A stretch of 34,225 bases of DNA from Micromonospora sp. CB01531 (lineage in GTDB: Bacteria; Actinomycetota; Actinomycetes; Mycobacteriales; Micromonosporaceae). Numbering within the stretch: the first letter of the stretch is position 1; each line of letters starts with the position of its first letter. Below, piece after piece: positions 7,952 to 16,523 of this stretch. Location: contig NZ_LWLS01000122.1 in NCBI RefSeq assembly GCF_001905095.1, forward strand, positions 1 through 34,225, written 5' to 3'. The notes under the pieces are model-generated. The model saw only the letters and a program-made list of their open reading frames with translations, was not told where the DNA came from and did no database searches. The translations under genes were made by a program, and so were the position numbers.

Positions 7952-9550
7952 TCACGGTGCTCGGTGTTTGCGGATCTCGTCCGGCCAGGCGAGGGTGACA
8001 CCGAGGGTGTCGGTGAGCAAGCGCTGGTAGTCGGCCAGGTGGGTGTGGTCGATGCGGACCTTGCGGGGTGGCACGCCCCGGTCAAGGCAGTACGCCGCCA
8101 TGGCGCCGGCGGCCTCCCCGATACTCCACTCGACCGGGTGCAGGCGGTAGCAGCCGTTGGTGATATGGGTACTGCCGAGGTTCTTGCCGGCGGCGAGCAG
8201 GTTGTCGACCCGGATCGGGATGAGGGCACCGAGCGGGATCTGGAACGGGTAGGACTCGATGTCGACGTATGTACGCCCGGCGGTACTGGGGTGCAGGTCG
8301 ATGCGGTAGTGGCCGATGCCGACGCTGTCGGGGAAGATCTCGCTGCCAGCTCCGGGTGGGCGGGCGCCGACGCCGACATGCTGCTCGAGGACCGTGAACT
8401 CGGCCTGGATGCGGCGCGATTCGCGGATGTAGGGGGCGATGGCCAATCCATCGGTGGTTCCGGTGATGTCGCCCCGCAGCCGTAGCCCGGGGTATCCAGC
8501 GCCGTCGCCGTTCGGGTGCGGTGCCTCGGTCTGCATCCAGTGCAGGAACGACAGCGACAGGTCGCGGGCGCCGTCGAGCGCGGCGGCCCGGGTCGCGTCG
8601 TCGACGCCGAGCAGCGGGGTTTTCCAGTAGTCGATCTGCGGCCAGTTGACCAGGGTGATGTCGGCGAGGGCGGTGCTGGTGAACTGGCCGGCGGCCAGGA
8701 TGCGCCGGTAGTGCCACAGGTCGTCGGCGGGCCCGCTGCCGGGGTCGTCGCGGAAGATTGGCCGGTTGCGTGTACTGAGGGTGATCGGTTCGACGTCGAT
8801 CCAGGACAGCTGCGGGCCGGGCCAAAACGGGGCGACCGTGGTACGCCAGAAGTCGTAGCCTGAGGGGCGGTCGATGGTGTGATCCTCGCCGGGTCGGTGT
8901 TCCAGGGCGAAGCACCACGAGATCGCCTGCTGGTTGAGCGGGTTGGCGACCGGCAGCGCGTGGGGTTCGCCGGTGGTGTCCTGGCCTTCGGCGCCGATGA
9001 CGTGTTCGACTCCGGCCAGCGGCAGCAGGTCACCGAGTTCGGTGGCGTCGAGGACGTAGTCGGCGGTGACGGTGATGTCGCTGCCGTCGGCGCGGCGTAG
9101 GGTGACCGCGGTGATCTGGTCCCCGGTGATGTCGGCGGCGACCGCTTCGTGCCGCAGCAAGACCGTCAGGCGACCGGCGGACTGCCACGGAGCCAGCAGC
9201 TGATCGATGACGGCGAGGGCCGAGCGCGGTTCGTGGCACAGCCGACTGACGTGTCCCAGGCCCGGGTTGAGCAGCGGATCGGCGGCGGCCCGCGGCGTGA
9301 GCGGGTAGTTGTCCCGGTAGTGGCGGCGGATGCGCTGCCGAAAGTCGGCGTAGCTGACGGCGGCCAGCTGGGTTTCGATCCAGGCGTTCTCGTCCGGTGG
9401 CACCGCCTGGCTGGTGAGTTGGCCGCCGAGCCACTCGGTGGCCTCGGCGAGTATCACCTTGCGGCCGAGCTTGGCGGCGGCCAGCGCGGCGGCGACGCCG
9501 CCGACTCCCCCGCCGACCACCAGGACATCCGTTTGCAGCTGCGTACTCAC
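7952..9550 (-). CDS. FAD-dependent oxidoreductase (FAD_oxidored family, PF12831-like)
   Basis: A 532-residue flavoprotein. It has an N-terminal dinucleotide-binding motif VVGGGVGGVAAALAAAKLG (GGGVGG at 13-18) with an acidic ribose-binding Glu 36 and the WLGGQLTSQ segment seen in this family. A C-terminal FAD region (DNLLAAGKNLGSTHITNGCYRLHPVEWSIGEAAG) closes the binding site. Members often sit in polysaccharide- and uronate-degradation loci, sometimes misnamed xanthan lyase, and their substrates are mostly unproven. Start GTG 9550 is favoured over 9571 because AAAGGGG lies 9 nt upstream and the signature begins at once. It is the last gene of the minus-strand sugar operon, 90 nt after the GH5-like gene. 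It lacks a signal peptide, so it is cytoplasmic. Confidence 0.82.
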   Translation of the reverse strand: MSTQLQTDVLVVGGGVGGVAAALAAAKLGRKVILAEATEWLGGQLTSQAVPPDENAWIETQLAAVSYADFRQRIRRHYRDNYPLTPRAAADPLLNPGLGHVSRLCHEPRSALAVIDQLLAPWQSAGRLTVLLRHEAVAADITGDQITAVTLRRADGSDITVTADYVLDATELGDLLPLAGVEHVIGAEGQDTTGEPHALPVANPLNQQAISWCFALEHRPGEDHTIDRPSGYDFWRTTVAPFWPGPQLSWIDVEPITLSTRNRPIFRDDPGSGPADDLWHYRRILAAGQFTSTALADITLVNWPQIDYWKTPLLGVDDATRAAALDGARDLSLSFLHWMQTEAPHPNGDGAGYPGLRLRGDITGTTDGLAIAPYIRESRRIQAEFTVLEQHVGVGARPPGAGSEIFPDSVGIGHYRIDLHPSTAGRTYVDIESYPFQIPLGALIPIRVDNLLAAGKNLGSTHITNGCYRLHPVEWSIGEAAGAMAAYCLDRGVPPRKVRIDHTHLADYQRLLTDTLGVTLAWPDEIRKHRAP

Positions 9551-9640
9551 GCAGTCGTTCCCCTTTCGCACCTCAAGTTCATCGGCCGGTCGGCCGGTGT
9601 CGGGCTCCAGTGGCGGTTTTCCGACGACGAGCTGGCGCGC

Positions 9641-10777
9641 TCATCGGGGGTCCTCGCGTACGATCCGTGGCCCGGCGTTGGTTCCCATCTGGGCGAACCA
9701 GTCCGACGCGAAGTCCAGGTCCGGAACAGTTCCGAGCGGCAGCGGAATGCCAGGTGTGACAAGCTCGGCTGGCGTGCGGTGGGCGCGCAGCTCAGCGATC
9801 ACGTTGCGGATCCGCGCTCCGACCGGCTTCACGGTGTTCTCGGTATCGATGAGGCCGAGCCCGTACTCGAGCTCGTCGAAGCCGCGCAGCTGGCGGTCGA
9901 TGTCGTGCGACGCCCACCACGTCACGGCGGTCACCTCCGGGATCGCGGCGATCCGGCGCAACATCCGTTCGGCGAAGTCCGGAACCGTCGCCTGCTCGAG
10001 CCAGAGGTCGGACACGCCGACCTCCTGCACCCACAACGGCTTCCGCCGTCCGCCGAGGATCGCCAACGCGACCTGGGCGAGGTAGTCCGGGATCGCCCAC
10101 GCGCCACGCTCCTGGTCACCAAACCGCGCCAAGGCCCCGGTGAAGTACGGCCAGGCGTGGATGGCGACAAGATCCGAGATGTCCACAACCGTCTCTGCGG
10201 TGAGCGCGCAGTGGCCGCTCATCCAGGGCTCGTGGTCAACACCGACGGTCACGGGTACGCCCGGCGCCGCGGCGCGTGCGGCCGTGACCATGCGGCGCGC
10301 CCAGCCATCGCAGGCGCCTGATGCAAGCCCGGACTGTCGCATGGGGACGTTCGGCTCGTTCGCGATGTCGAGACACCAGAGGGCTGGGTGTGCCGAGACG
10401 GCCGTGGCGACTGCGGCCACCAACAGCGCGGCCGCTTCCACCGCGTCGGTATCGATGAAGGGATTGGCACGCCGCAGCCAGGCGGGACGGAAGTCGAAGC
10501 CGCTCAGCCAGCCGTCGAGCACGGTTGGGCAGACCGCCAGGCCGCGCGTTCCGGCGAGATCGAGCAGGCGTACGAGCCGGGTGAGCATCGTTGGCGAGAC
10601 GTACGTCGGATTCGGCTGGAACAAGGGCCACAAGCATTGGATACGTACGTGGTCGAAGCCGAGTCCGGCGATGACGTCGAGGTCACGCCCGATGTCAGCC
10701 TCGTTCCAGTCGACCCAGGCGTACCACCAGTTTCGGCTGGGCAGGTAATTGACGCCGTAGCGGACCGAGGTGCTCAC
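9641..10777 (-). CDS. GH5-like (clan GH-A) glycoside hydrolase
   Basis: A 378-residue TIM-barrel glycosidase. Clan GH-A landmarks are present: DIANEPN with the acid/base Glu 141 and WVQEVGVS with the probable nucleophile Glu 252 (spacing 111), plus HAWPYFTG on a late barrel strand. The N-terminal RYGVNYLPSRNWWYAWVDWN resembles cellulase-family members acting on exo- or oligosaccharides. There is no signal peptide, so it probably acts on imported oligosaccharides inside the cell. Start GTG 10777 overlaps the esterase stop as GTGA, indicating coupling; upstream in-frame codons would lie inside the esterase gene. The exact GH family and linkage are uncertain. Confidence 0.78.
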   Translation of the reverse strand: MSTSVRYGVNYLPSRNWWYAWVDWNEADIGRDLDVIAGLGFDHVRIQCLWPLFQPNPTYVSPTMLTRLVRLLDLAGTRGLAVCPTVLDGWLSGFDFRPAWLRRANPFIDTDAVEAAALLVAAVATAVSAHPALWCLDIANEPNVPMRQSGLASGACDGWARRMVTAARAAAPGVPVTVGVDHEPWMSGHCALTAETVVDISDLVAIHAWPYFTGALARFGDQERGAWAIPDYLAQVALAILGGRRKPLWVQEVGVSDLWLEQATVPDFAERMLRRIAAIPEVTAVTWWASHDIDRQLRGFDELEYGLGLIDTENTVKPVGARIRNVIAELRAHRTPAELVTPGIPLPLGTVPDLDFASDWFAQMGTNAGPRIVREDPR

Positions 10778-11745
10778 CGGCCTAGCCGATCCGCGAGGAA
10801 CGACGCCTGGAGCGCCCACTGACCCGCGGCTCCACCTTCATGGCCGTTGAAGTGGTGGACGGTGATCGCCTTCTCCCCCGCGTACGCGTTGTACGCGGCG
10901 AACACCGTGGACGGGGGGCAGGTCTGGTCGAGCAGACCGACGGAGAAGAGCGCCGCCGCAGACGCGCGAGAGGCGAAGCACACCCCGTCGAAGTACGACA
11001 GAGTCGTGAAGGCGCGCTCCGTCATGCCTCGTTGCACCCCGAGGTATCGGACGATCTCCTGATACGGATCACGGTCGGTGAGGCCGACCGCCCGCTCGAA
11101 GTGGCACAGCAGCGGGACGTCCGGCAGGGCGGCCACGAGGCCGTCGGAGAGCCCGGCGGCGGCCAACGCGATGCCGCCGCCCTGGCTGCCTCCGCAGATC
11201 GACACGCGTGCGGCGTCGACCAGCGGATGCTCCCGAACAGCGTCGATCGCCCGCACGGCATCGGTGAACACCCGGCGGTAGTAGTAGGTCTCGGGGCTAT
11301 CGATGCCGCGGGTCATGACGCCACTTGCGGCAGGTCCGCTGCCGTGCGGATCGGGCGTGTGGCCGCCGACGCCCCACTGCGCCCCCTGCCCGCGCGTGTC
11401 CATGACGAAGAACGCGTATCCGGCGGCGGCCCAGGGCAGCCATTCGTGCGGCAGGCCTCGGCCTGCACCGTAACCCAGGTACTGCACGATGGTGGGTAGC
11501 GGCGCCTCGGCATCGGCCGGAACGAGCAGCCATCCCGCGACCGGGTCACCCGCGTACCCGGAGAACTGCACGTCGAAGACGTGGCATGCCGTCAGGGGCG
11601 ACTCGACCGGCGTGAACGAAGGTTTGTCGCCTGCGGCGCGCGCCTCTGCGAGCGTACGCGTCCAGAAGTCGTCGAAGTCCGCCGGTTCGCGGATTTCGGG
11701 CCGGTACGCGCGGAGCTCGTCGAGGGGGAGGTCGAATCGAGGCAT
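10774..11745 (-). CDS. CE7-type acetyl esterase (acetylxylan esterase / cephalosporin-C deacetylase family)
   Basis: A 323-residue alpha/beta hydrolase with the CE7 triad in place: Ser 187 in ICGGSQGG, Asp 273 in GLLDQTCPP, and His 302 in NGHEGG. The family's RGQG motif is present in VMDTRGQGAQWG. The YLGYGAGRG strand matches the oxyanion-hole region (Y-x-G-Y-x-x-x-x-G). The triad spacing is close to that known for Bacillus CE7 enzymes. It removes acetyl groups from sugars or short oligosaccharides in the cytoplasm, since no signal peptide is present. Start ATG 11745 has GGAAGGAA just upstream; the longer frame to 11769 would overlap the preceding remnant. It is translationally coupled to the GH5-like gene. 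Confidence 0.9.
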   Translation of the reverse strand: MPRFDLPLDELRAYRPEIREPADFDDFWTRTLAEARAAGDKPSFTPVESPLTACHVFDVQFSGYAGDPVAGWLLVPADAEAPLPTIVQYLGYGAGRGLPHEWLPWAAAGYAFFVMDTRGQGAQWGVGGHTPDPHGSGPAASGVMTRGIDSPETYYYRRVFTDAVRAIDAVREHPLVDAARVSICGGSQGGGIALAAAGLSDGLVAALPDVPLLCHFERAVGLTDRDPYQEIVRYLGVQRGMTERAFTTLSYFDGVCFASRASAAALFSVGLLDQTCPPSTVFAAYNAYAGEKAITVHHFNGHEGGAAGQWALQASFLADRLGR

Positions 11746-11761
11746 GGGGTTCCTTCCGAGA

Positions 11762-11932
11762 TCAGGCATTCGATCCGTGGCGGACGGTGAGCGTCACGAC
11801 GGAGGTGAGGGCGGCGGCCGGGGCGAGTGTCAGCGCGCTAAGGTCGTCGCTGGGATGATCACGGGGCTGGGATGCCGGTTCCACAGCGAGCGCGTCGGCC
11901 GGACCGGACCGGGGTGGTCCACGCTCACCCCT
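11762..11932 (-). pseudogene. C-terminal remnant resembling an aldose 1-epimerase (mutarotase)
   Basis: Between the permease stop and the esterase start, a minus-strand frame of 56 codons ends at TGA 11762. It reads ADALAVEPASQPRDHPSDD, then LSALTLAPAAALTSVVTLTV. This resembles the mutarotase C-terminus, where the catalytic Glu sits in A-x-E-P followed by a PDA-N-like loop and an L-x-P-G-E strand. No start codon context or N-terminal domain exists upstream, because the frame is closed by a TGA at 11935-11933 inside the permease gene. I read it as the tail of a gene deleted from the operon. It is short and the similarity is by eye. Confidence 0.4.
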
Positions 11933-12812
11933 TCAGCGCTCCCGAGTTGCCGGCCGCTCGCAGGAACTGCCGCTGGAACACGAGGAAGAGCACCACCGGG
12001 ATGATCACGGAGATGAACAGGGCACCCATGAATTGCGCGAAGTCGACGGCAGTCTCCAGCCGCGGCAGCGCGACCGAGATCGGCTGGTCCTGCGGATTCG
12101 GCAGCACCAGCAGCGGCCACAGGAACTCCTTGTACGCCCCGACGAGCGTCAACAGGCTCACCACGCCCAGGATCGGCCGTGACATCGGCAGCACGAGCGA
12201 GACGAAGACCCGGAAGGGACCCGCTCCGTCGATTCGGGCCGCCTCGAACAGGTCGGCTGGGATGGCCGCGAAGAACCGTTGCATGAGCAGCACGTTGACC
12301 GCGTTCGCTGAGGCGGGCAGCCACACTGCCCACAGGGTGCCGAGCAGGTTGACGTGCACGAGCGGCATGTCCATCACGGTCAGGTAGAGCGAGACGAGCG
12401 AGATGACGCCGGGTATGAACAGCGTCGCGAGGAGCGCTGCGAATACGGCCTTCGCGTACCTTGGTTTCAGGACGGCGAGCCCGTAGCCGCCGGTCGTCGC
12501 GACGAGGAGCCCGAAGAACAGCGACCCCGTCATGAGCCAGAGGGTGTTGACGAAGTAGCGTGCGAAGTCGACCTTTGTCCACACCTCGGCGAAGGTGTTC
12601 CAGTGGATCCCGCTCGGCCAGAGCGTGAAAGGGTCGGAAAGCGTCTCGGTCGTGGTCGATGTCGCGGCCTTGAACAGCCAGAACAGCGGTCCCACGCACA
12701 AGACGGCGAGGGCGGCGAACACCAGCGCTCGGACGGCGACGAGGGCGATCCGTACGCCGGGGCGGCGCCGGTCGAGACGGGACAGGATGCTGCGTTCGGC
12801 GTCGGCGGTCAT
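11925..12812 (-). CDS. Carbohydrate ABC transporter permease, MalG type
   Basis: A 295-residue inner-membrane permease with six predicted helices. The cytoplasmic EAA loop is EAARIDGAGPFRVFVSLVLP (about residues 191-210), followed by MSRPILG, the contact site for the ATPase. Features fit the CUT1 sugar family: N-terminal helix at about 24-45 and a C-terminal end of QRQFLRAAGNSGALKG. Its ATG overlaps the MalF-type gene stop (ATGA). No ATPase gene is present in the locus. As usual in actinomycetes, a shared multi-sugar ATPase (MsiK type) encoded elsewhere probably energises it; that is inference. Confidence 0.92.
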   Translation of the reverse strand: MTADAERSILSRLDRRRPGVRIALVAVRALVFAALAVLCVGPLFWLFKAATSTTTETLSDPFTLWPSGIHWNTFAEVWTKVDFARYFVNTLWLMTGSLFFGLLVATTGGYGLAVLKPRYAKAVFAALLATLFIPGVISLVSLYLTVMDMPLVHVNLLGTLWAVWLPASANAVNVLLMQRFFAAIPADLFEAARIDGAGPFRVFVSLVLPMSRPILGVVSLLTLVGAYKEFLWPLLVLPNPQDQPISVALPRLETAVDFAQFMGALFISVIIPVVLFLVFQRQFLRAAGNSGALKG

Positions 12813-13765
12813 GAGGTGCTCCAGCGCTTGGTCGCCCAGAGGTAGATCCAGGACAGCCCGGACAGGGCGATCGCCAGCAGTAGGCTCAGTGCGGTCGCGC
12901 GCCCGTAGTCCCCGGATACGAAGGCGTACCGGTAGATCAGCATGAGGATCGTGACCGTGCGGTCCTCGGGGCCGCCATTGGTCATGATGTAAGGCTCGGT
13001 GAAGACCTGGAAGGTGCCGATCAGCTGCAGCAGCATCATCACGAGCAGCACGCCGCGCATCTGCGGGAGAGTGACGTGCCAGAACCGCCGGAGCGCAATC
13101 GCCCCGTCTGTCTCTGCGGCGTCATACAGCTCGGTCTGTACGCCCATCAGCGTGGCGAGATAGATGATTGTCGCGGTTCCGAACGACGCCCAGGTGGCCT
13201 GCAGCACGATCGAGATCATGGCGAGGTCTCCGTCGTTGAGCCACGACAACGGACCCAGCCCGGCCCATCCGAGGATGGTGTTGAGCACGCCGGTCGGGCT
13301 CGGGTCGAAAAATGCCTTCCACAACAGGACGGCGACCACGGGCGGGAAGATCACGGGCAGGTACACCAGCGCCGAGGCCAGTCCGCGGGTGCGGCGCAGC
13401 TCCGCGATGAAGACCGCCAGGATCACCGGCACGGGAAACCCGAACACGAGGGCCAGCAGCGCGAACCACAGCGTGTTGAGCGTGGCCGTCAGCAGCAGTG
13501 GGTCGGCTAGGACTCGGGTGAAGTTGTCGAGGCCGACCCAGTCGGTGGTCAGGAAATTGGTGCGTTGGACGCTGAGCGGCAGCGACCGGAGGATCGGCCA
13601 CCACGAGAACAACCCGAATGACAGCAGCACGGGCAGGAAGAACACAAGGGTGGACAGTCCGCCCCGGCGTACCCAGCTGATGAGGCCGCGCGAACGACGG
13701 CTCGGCACGGCTTCGTGCACGCGGTACGCCGGCCTGGACCGGGCAGGGACGGTCAGGGGAATCAC
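12809..13765 (-). CDS. Carbohydrate ABC transporter permease, MalF type
   Basis: A permease of about 318 residues with six helices after a basic N-terminus. The EAA loop is YDAAETDGAIALRRFWHVTLP, followed by the family's QLIGTFQVFTEPYIMTNGGP segment. It pairs with the MalG-type permease, which it overlaps by 4 bases. The start is uncertain. The frame reaches TTG 13840, but that start would put a strong hairpin (13789-13819) inside the coding region. GTG 13765, after the hairpin, is chosen here; a CTG a few codons further on, behind GAGGTGA, is also possible. Confidence 0.88.
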   Translation of the reverse strand: MIPLTVPARSRPAYRVHEAVPSRRSRGLISWVRRGGLSTLVFFLPVLLSFGLFSWWPILRSLPLSVQRTNFLTTDWVGLDNFTRVLADPLLLTATLNTLWFALLALVFGFPVPVILAVFIAELRRTRGLASALVYLPVIFPPVVAVLLWKAFFDPSPTGVLNTILGWAGLGPLSWLNDGDLAMISIVLQATWASFGTATIIYLATLMGVQTELYDAAETDGAIALRRFWHVTLPQMRGVLLVMMLLQLIGTFQVFTEPYIMTNGGPEDRTVTILMLIYRYAFVSGDYGRATALSLLLAIALSGLSWIYLWATKRWSTS

Positions 13766-13788
13766 CTCATCTGTACGCGGGCGGATCG

Positions 13789-13819
13789 CTGTCGCGCCGC
13801 GGGAACCGCGGCGCGACAG
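13789..13819 (-). promoter_or_regulatory. 14-bp perfect hairpin between binding-protein and permease genes
   Basis: On the minus strand CTGTCGCGCCGCGG, a 3-nt loop (TTC) and CCGCGGCGCGACAG form a perfect stem of 14 G/C-rich pairs. It starts 17 nt after the solute-binding protein stop and lies just before the likely permease start. In malE-malF-type operons such hairpins block 3' exonucleases or partly terminate transcription, so the binding protein outnumbers the permease. The same role is inferred here. Confidence 0.7.
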
Positions 13820-13836
13820 AGACGGTTGTTTGACGA

Positions 13837-15198
13837 TCAACTGGCGGCGATAATCGCCTGGACCTTGCGCTGGGCGTCCTTCAGCAGCGCGTCGATGTCG
13901 GCGTCCCTGCGGGTCAGGACCGCTTGGACCACCGCGTCAAGCGCCCCGTACGTTTCCTGCGCCTTCGTCGGAGGCTCCGGCACCAGTGCCAGCGTCTGCG
14001 CCGTGGCGAAGTACCCGGCGTAGTTCTGCCGCGGCACGTTGATGTAGTCCTTCACCCAGCCGAGATACCGGTCGGTCGTCGCCTGGTCGAACAGGGGCAG
14101 CGCGGGGGCGCCCAACGGCTGCTTGTCGGCGACCTTGGCCTTCGCATCCGCGACGGCCTCCGGCTCGCTGCCGTACTTGCGCAGGTTGACGAACTCCAGC
14201 CACTTGATCGCGGCCTTGACCTCGGCTGCCGAGGCGCGCGGGTTGATGATCGCGACCGTACCGCCACCGAGCGCACCCAGCCCCTGGGCTGCCTGCGGCA
14301 ACGGCGCGAGGCCGAAGTCGTCGGGCTTCATGCCCATGTTCGACACGAGCGTCGTGTACGCGTCCGCGCCCTGCACGAACATGCCGATTTTGCCGCCGGC
14401 GAACGCCTTCATGGCGTCGTTGTAGCCGATCAGGAAGTTCGAGCCGAACGTGTTGTCCTCCCACCGCAGGGAACGGTAGAACTCCAGCACCTTGCGGGTG
14501 GCGTCGTTGTCGACGGTTGCGTTCTTGCCGTCCGCCGACTCGATGGTGCCGCCGTTGGCGTAGCTCATCGTGGTGAGCACCCAGCCGCCGGTATTGTCCT
14601 TCGTCATGCTCCCGAAGCCCTGCACGCCGGTGGCCGACTGGATCACCTTCGCGTCCGCGCGTACCTCGTCCCACGTCGTCGGGGGCTTGTCGGGGTCAAG
14701 ACCCGCCTTCTTGAACAGGTCACGGTTGTAGAGCAGACCCATGCTGTACGCCTGAATCGGCACCCCGTAGACGTGGTCGCTCGAGTCCTTGACCACCTTC
14801 ATGACGGACGGGTTGATCCGGCTGACCATGGAGTCGGCGCCGATTGCGCTGGTGATGTCAGCGATCTGCTTGCGGGCGATGAGGCCCTGCATCTCGGTGA
14901 AGGGGACGTAGAAGACGGTCGGGAGTTTGCCGCCGGCCAGCAGCGCCTGGAACGTCCGCACATCGAAGACGGCCTCGTCGCCGACGACCTTGACCTCGGG
15001 GTTCGCCTTGGTGAAGTCGGAGATGTTTCGATTGAAGTTGTTGAGCAGCTCCGGCTGCTGATTGTTGGGCATGCCCGCGACGGTGATCGACACCGGCCCG
15101 GATGAGCCGCTGTTCGACTCGCTGCACCCGGTGACGAGGGTGAGCGCCGCGACGGCCAGGACTGCCGGCGCGAGAAGCTGTGTCCTTGTGCTCTTCAT
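13837..15198 (-). CDS. Extracellular sugar-binding lipoprotein of the ABC importer
   Basis: A 453-residue solute-binding protein of the CUT1 family (SBP_bac_1). It has a positively charged N-terminus, a hydrophobic segment and lipobox LVTGC (Cys 25), followed by a Ser/Gly-rich linker. Typical landmarks are GKLPTVFYVPFTEM, VYGVPIQAYSMGLLYNRDLF, KAGLDPDKPPTTWDE and FAGGKIGMFVQGADA. It captures oligosaccharides outside the cell and delivers them to the two permeases. Start ATG 15198 has GAGGAG 5 nt upstream. The gap from the upstream dehydratase gene is 53 nt with no terminator seen, so the operon probably continues through. Confidence 0.92.
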   Translation of the reverse strand: MKSTRTQLLAPAVLAVAALTLVTGCSESNSGSSGPVSITVAGMPNNQQPELLNNFNRNISDFTKANPEVKVVGDEAVFDVRTFQALLAGGKLPTVFYVPFTEMQGLIARKQIADITSAIGADSMVSRINPSVMKVVKDSSDHVYGVPIQAYSMGLLYNRDLFKKAGLDPDKPPTTWDEVRADAKVIQSATGVQGFGSMTKDNTGGWVLTTMSYANGGTIESADGKNATVDNDATRKVLEFYRSLRWEDNTFGSNFLIGYNDAMKAFAGGKIGMFVQGADAYTTLVSNMGMKPDDFGLAPLPQAAQGLGALGGGTVAIINPRASAAEVKAAIKWLEFVNLRKYGSEPEAVADAKAKVADKQPLGAPALPLFDQATTDRYLGWVKDYINVPRQNYAGYFATAQTLALVPEPPTKAQETYGALDAVVQAVLTRRDADIDALLKDAQRKVQAIIAAS

Positions 15199-15251
15199 GA
15201 GTCTCCTCACATTGTTGGTGGTGGATCACTCGGTGTGGGCGGTACTGCCGG

Positions 15252-16523
15252 TCAGGGAGCGATGAGTCCTCCGTCCCGGCCGCGGACCCGCGCGGCCCAC
15301 GCGTCGTGGCCGGAAAACCCGGCGGGGAATCGGGCGGCGGCTGACTCGTCGAGGTCGATCCCCCAGCCCGGCGCCTCGTTGGGGCGCAGCCAGCCGCGCT
15401 CGATGCGCAGCGTCCCGGGGAAGACCTCGTGCACGGCGTCGCCGTACACGTGGCCTTCCTGGATGCCGAAGGCCGGGCTGCTCACGTCCAACGCGACGTT
15501 CGCAGCCGCACCGATGGGCGACGTGTCGCCCGGGGCGTGCCACGCCGTGCGCACCCCCACGAGCTCCGCGGCCGCGGCAACCTTGCGCGCGGCGGTGAGG
15601 CCACCAATGCCGGAGACGTGGGAGCGGATGAAGTCAACGCCCCCGCCGAGCACGAGGCGCGCCGCGTCCGTGAGCGACGTGGTCAGCTCGCCCACCGCGA
15701 GGGGCACGGGCGAGGCCGCCCGCACCTCGGGCAGGCGGTCCCAGTGCTCGGGCGCGATGACGTCTTCCAGGAAGAACAGGCGGTACGGCTCCAGCGCGCG
15801 GGCGAGCACGACGGCCTGCTTCGGCGAGAGTCGCGAGTGGACGTCGTGCAGCAGGCCGATGTCGGGGCCGAGTCGGGCGCGGGCCGCCGCGAAGAGTTCA
15901 GGGGTACGCCGAAGGTACTCCTCGACGTTCCAACCGCCCGGATACTGGTAGTCGGCGGTTGCGGTGTGGGGCACTGCCGGGGCGCCGTAGTGCCCGGCAC
16001 CCGGCTGGCCCGTCTGAAGCCGGATGTGCCGTAACCCTTCCTCCAGGAGGCGTTCCGCCTGGTCGAGGGTCTCCGCCACGGTCGCGCCGGCGGCGTGCAG
16101 GTAGGTGTCGGCCGCCGCGCGTACCTTGCCGCCGAGAAGCTCGTGCACCGGCCGTCCGGCCCGCTTTCCCGCGATGTCCCACAACGCCTGGTCGAGCCCG
16201 GAGATCGCGTTGTTGCCGACCGGACCTTCACGCCAGTAGGACGAGAATCGGGCGAGGCGTACGAGGTCTTCGATGTCGCCCGGGTACCGGCCGATGACGA
16301 GCCGGGCGAGGTGTTCCTCCACGTAGGTTGCGACCGCCCGCCAGCGCTGGGTGAAGGTCGCGCAGCCCAACCCGTAGAGGCCGTCGTCGCTCGTCTCGAC
16401 CTTCACGACCAGCAGCGGAATGCCCTCTGGTGCGGTCGCGATCGCCCGGACCCGGGTGATGCGCACGTCGTCTGGGGCTTCCCAGGGCTGGGCGAAGGGA
16501 GACGTCGCGTCCTGCGTACTCAT
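15252..16523 (-). CDS. D-mannonate dehydratase-type enolase superfamily enzyme (ManD/RspA)
   Basis: A 423-residue enolase-superfamily protein. Metal ligands and catalytic residues of the ManD family can be placed: Asp 227 and His 229 in LLHDVHSRLSP, Glu 253 in FLEDVI, Glu 279 in VGELTTS, and His 329 in WHAPGDTSPIG. Arg 168 and Tyr 179 fit the Arg/Tyr pair on the ManD loop. These enzymes dehydrate D-mannonate (some also D-gluconate) to 2-keto-3-deoxygluconate, the substrate of the kinase encoded at 22973. The ATG overlaps the SDR gene stop (ATGA). The family contains low-activity members, so the real substrate could be another aldonate. Confidence 0.85.
   Translation of the reverse strand: MSTQDATSPFAQPWEAPDDVRITRVRAIATAPEGIPLLVVKVETSDDGLYGLGCATFTQRWRAVATYVEEHLARLVIGRYPGDIEDLVRLARFSSYWREGPVGNNAISGLDQALWDIAGKRAGRPVHELLGGKVRAAADTYLHAAGATVAETLDQAERLLEEGLRHIRLQTGQPGAGHYGAPAVPHTATADYQYPGGWNVEEYLRRTPELFAAARARLGPDIGLLHDVHSRLSPKQAVVLARALEPYRLFFLEDVIAPEHWDRLPEVRAASPVPLAVGELTTSLTDAARLVLGGGVDFIRSHVSGIGGLTAARKVAAAAELVGVRTAWHAPGDTSPIGAAANVALDVSSPAFGIQEGHVYGDAVHEVFPGTLRIERGWLRPNEAPGWGIDLDESAAARFPAGFSGHDAWAARVRGRDGGLIAP

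Noticed and set aside
9564..9570. TTTCGCA (TGCGAAA on the minus strand) before the FAD oxidoreductase gene
   Set aside because: Only one arm of the operator is present and it overlaps the Shine-Dalgarno sequence; the second arm does not match.
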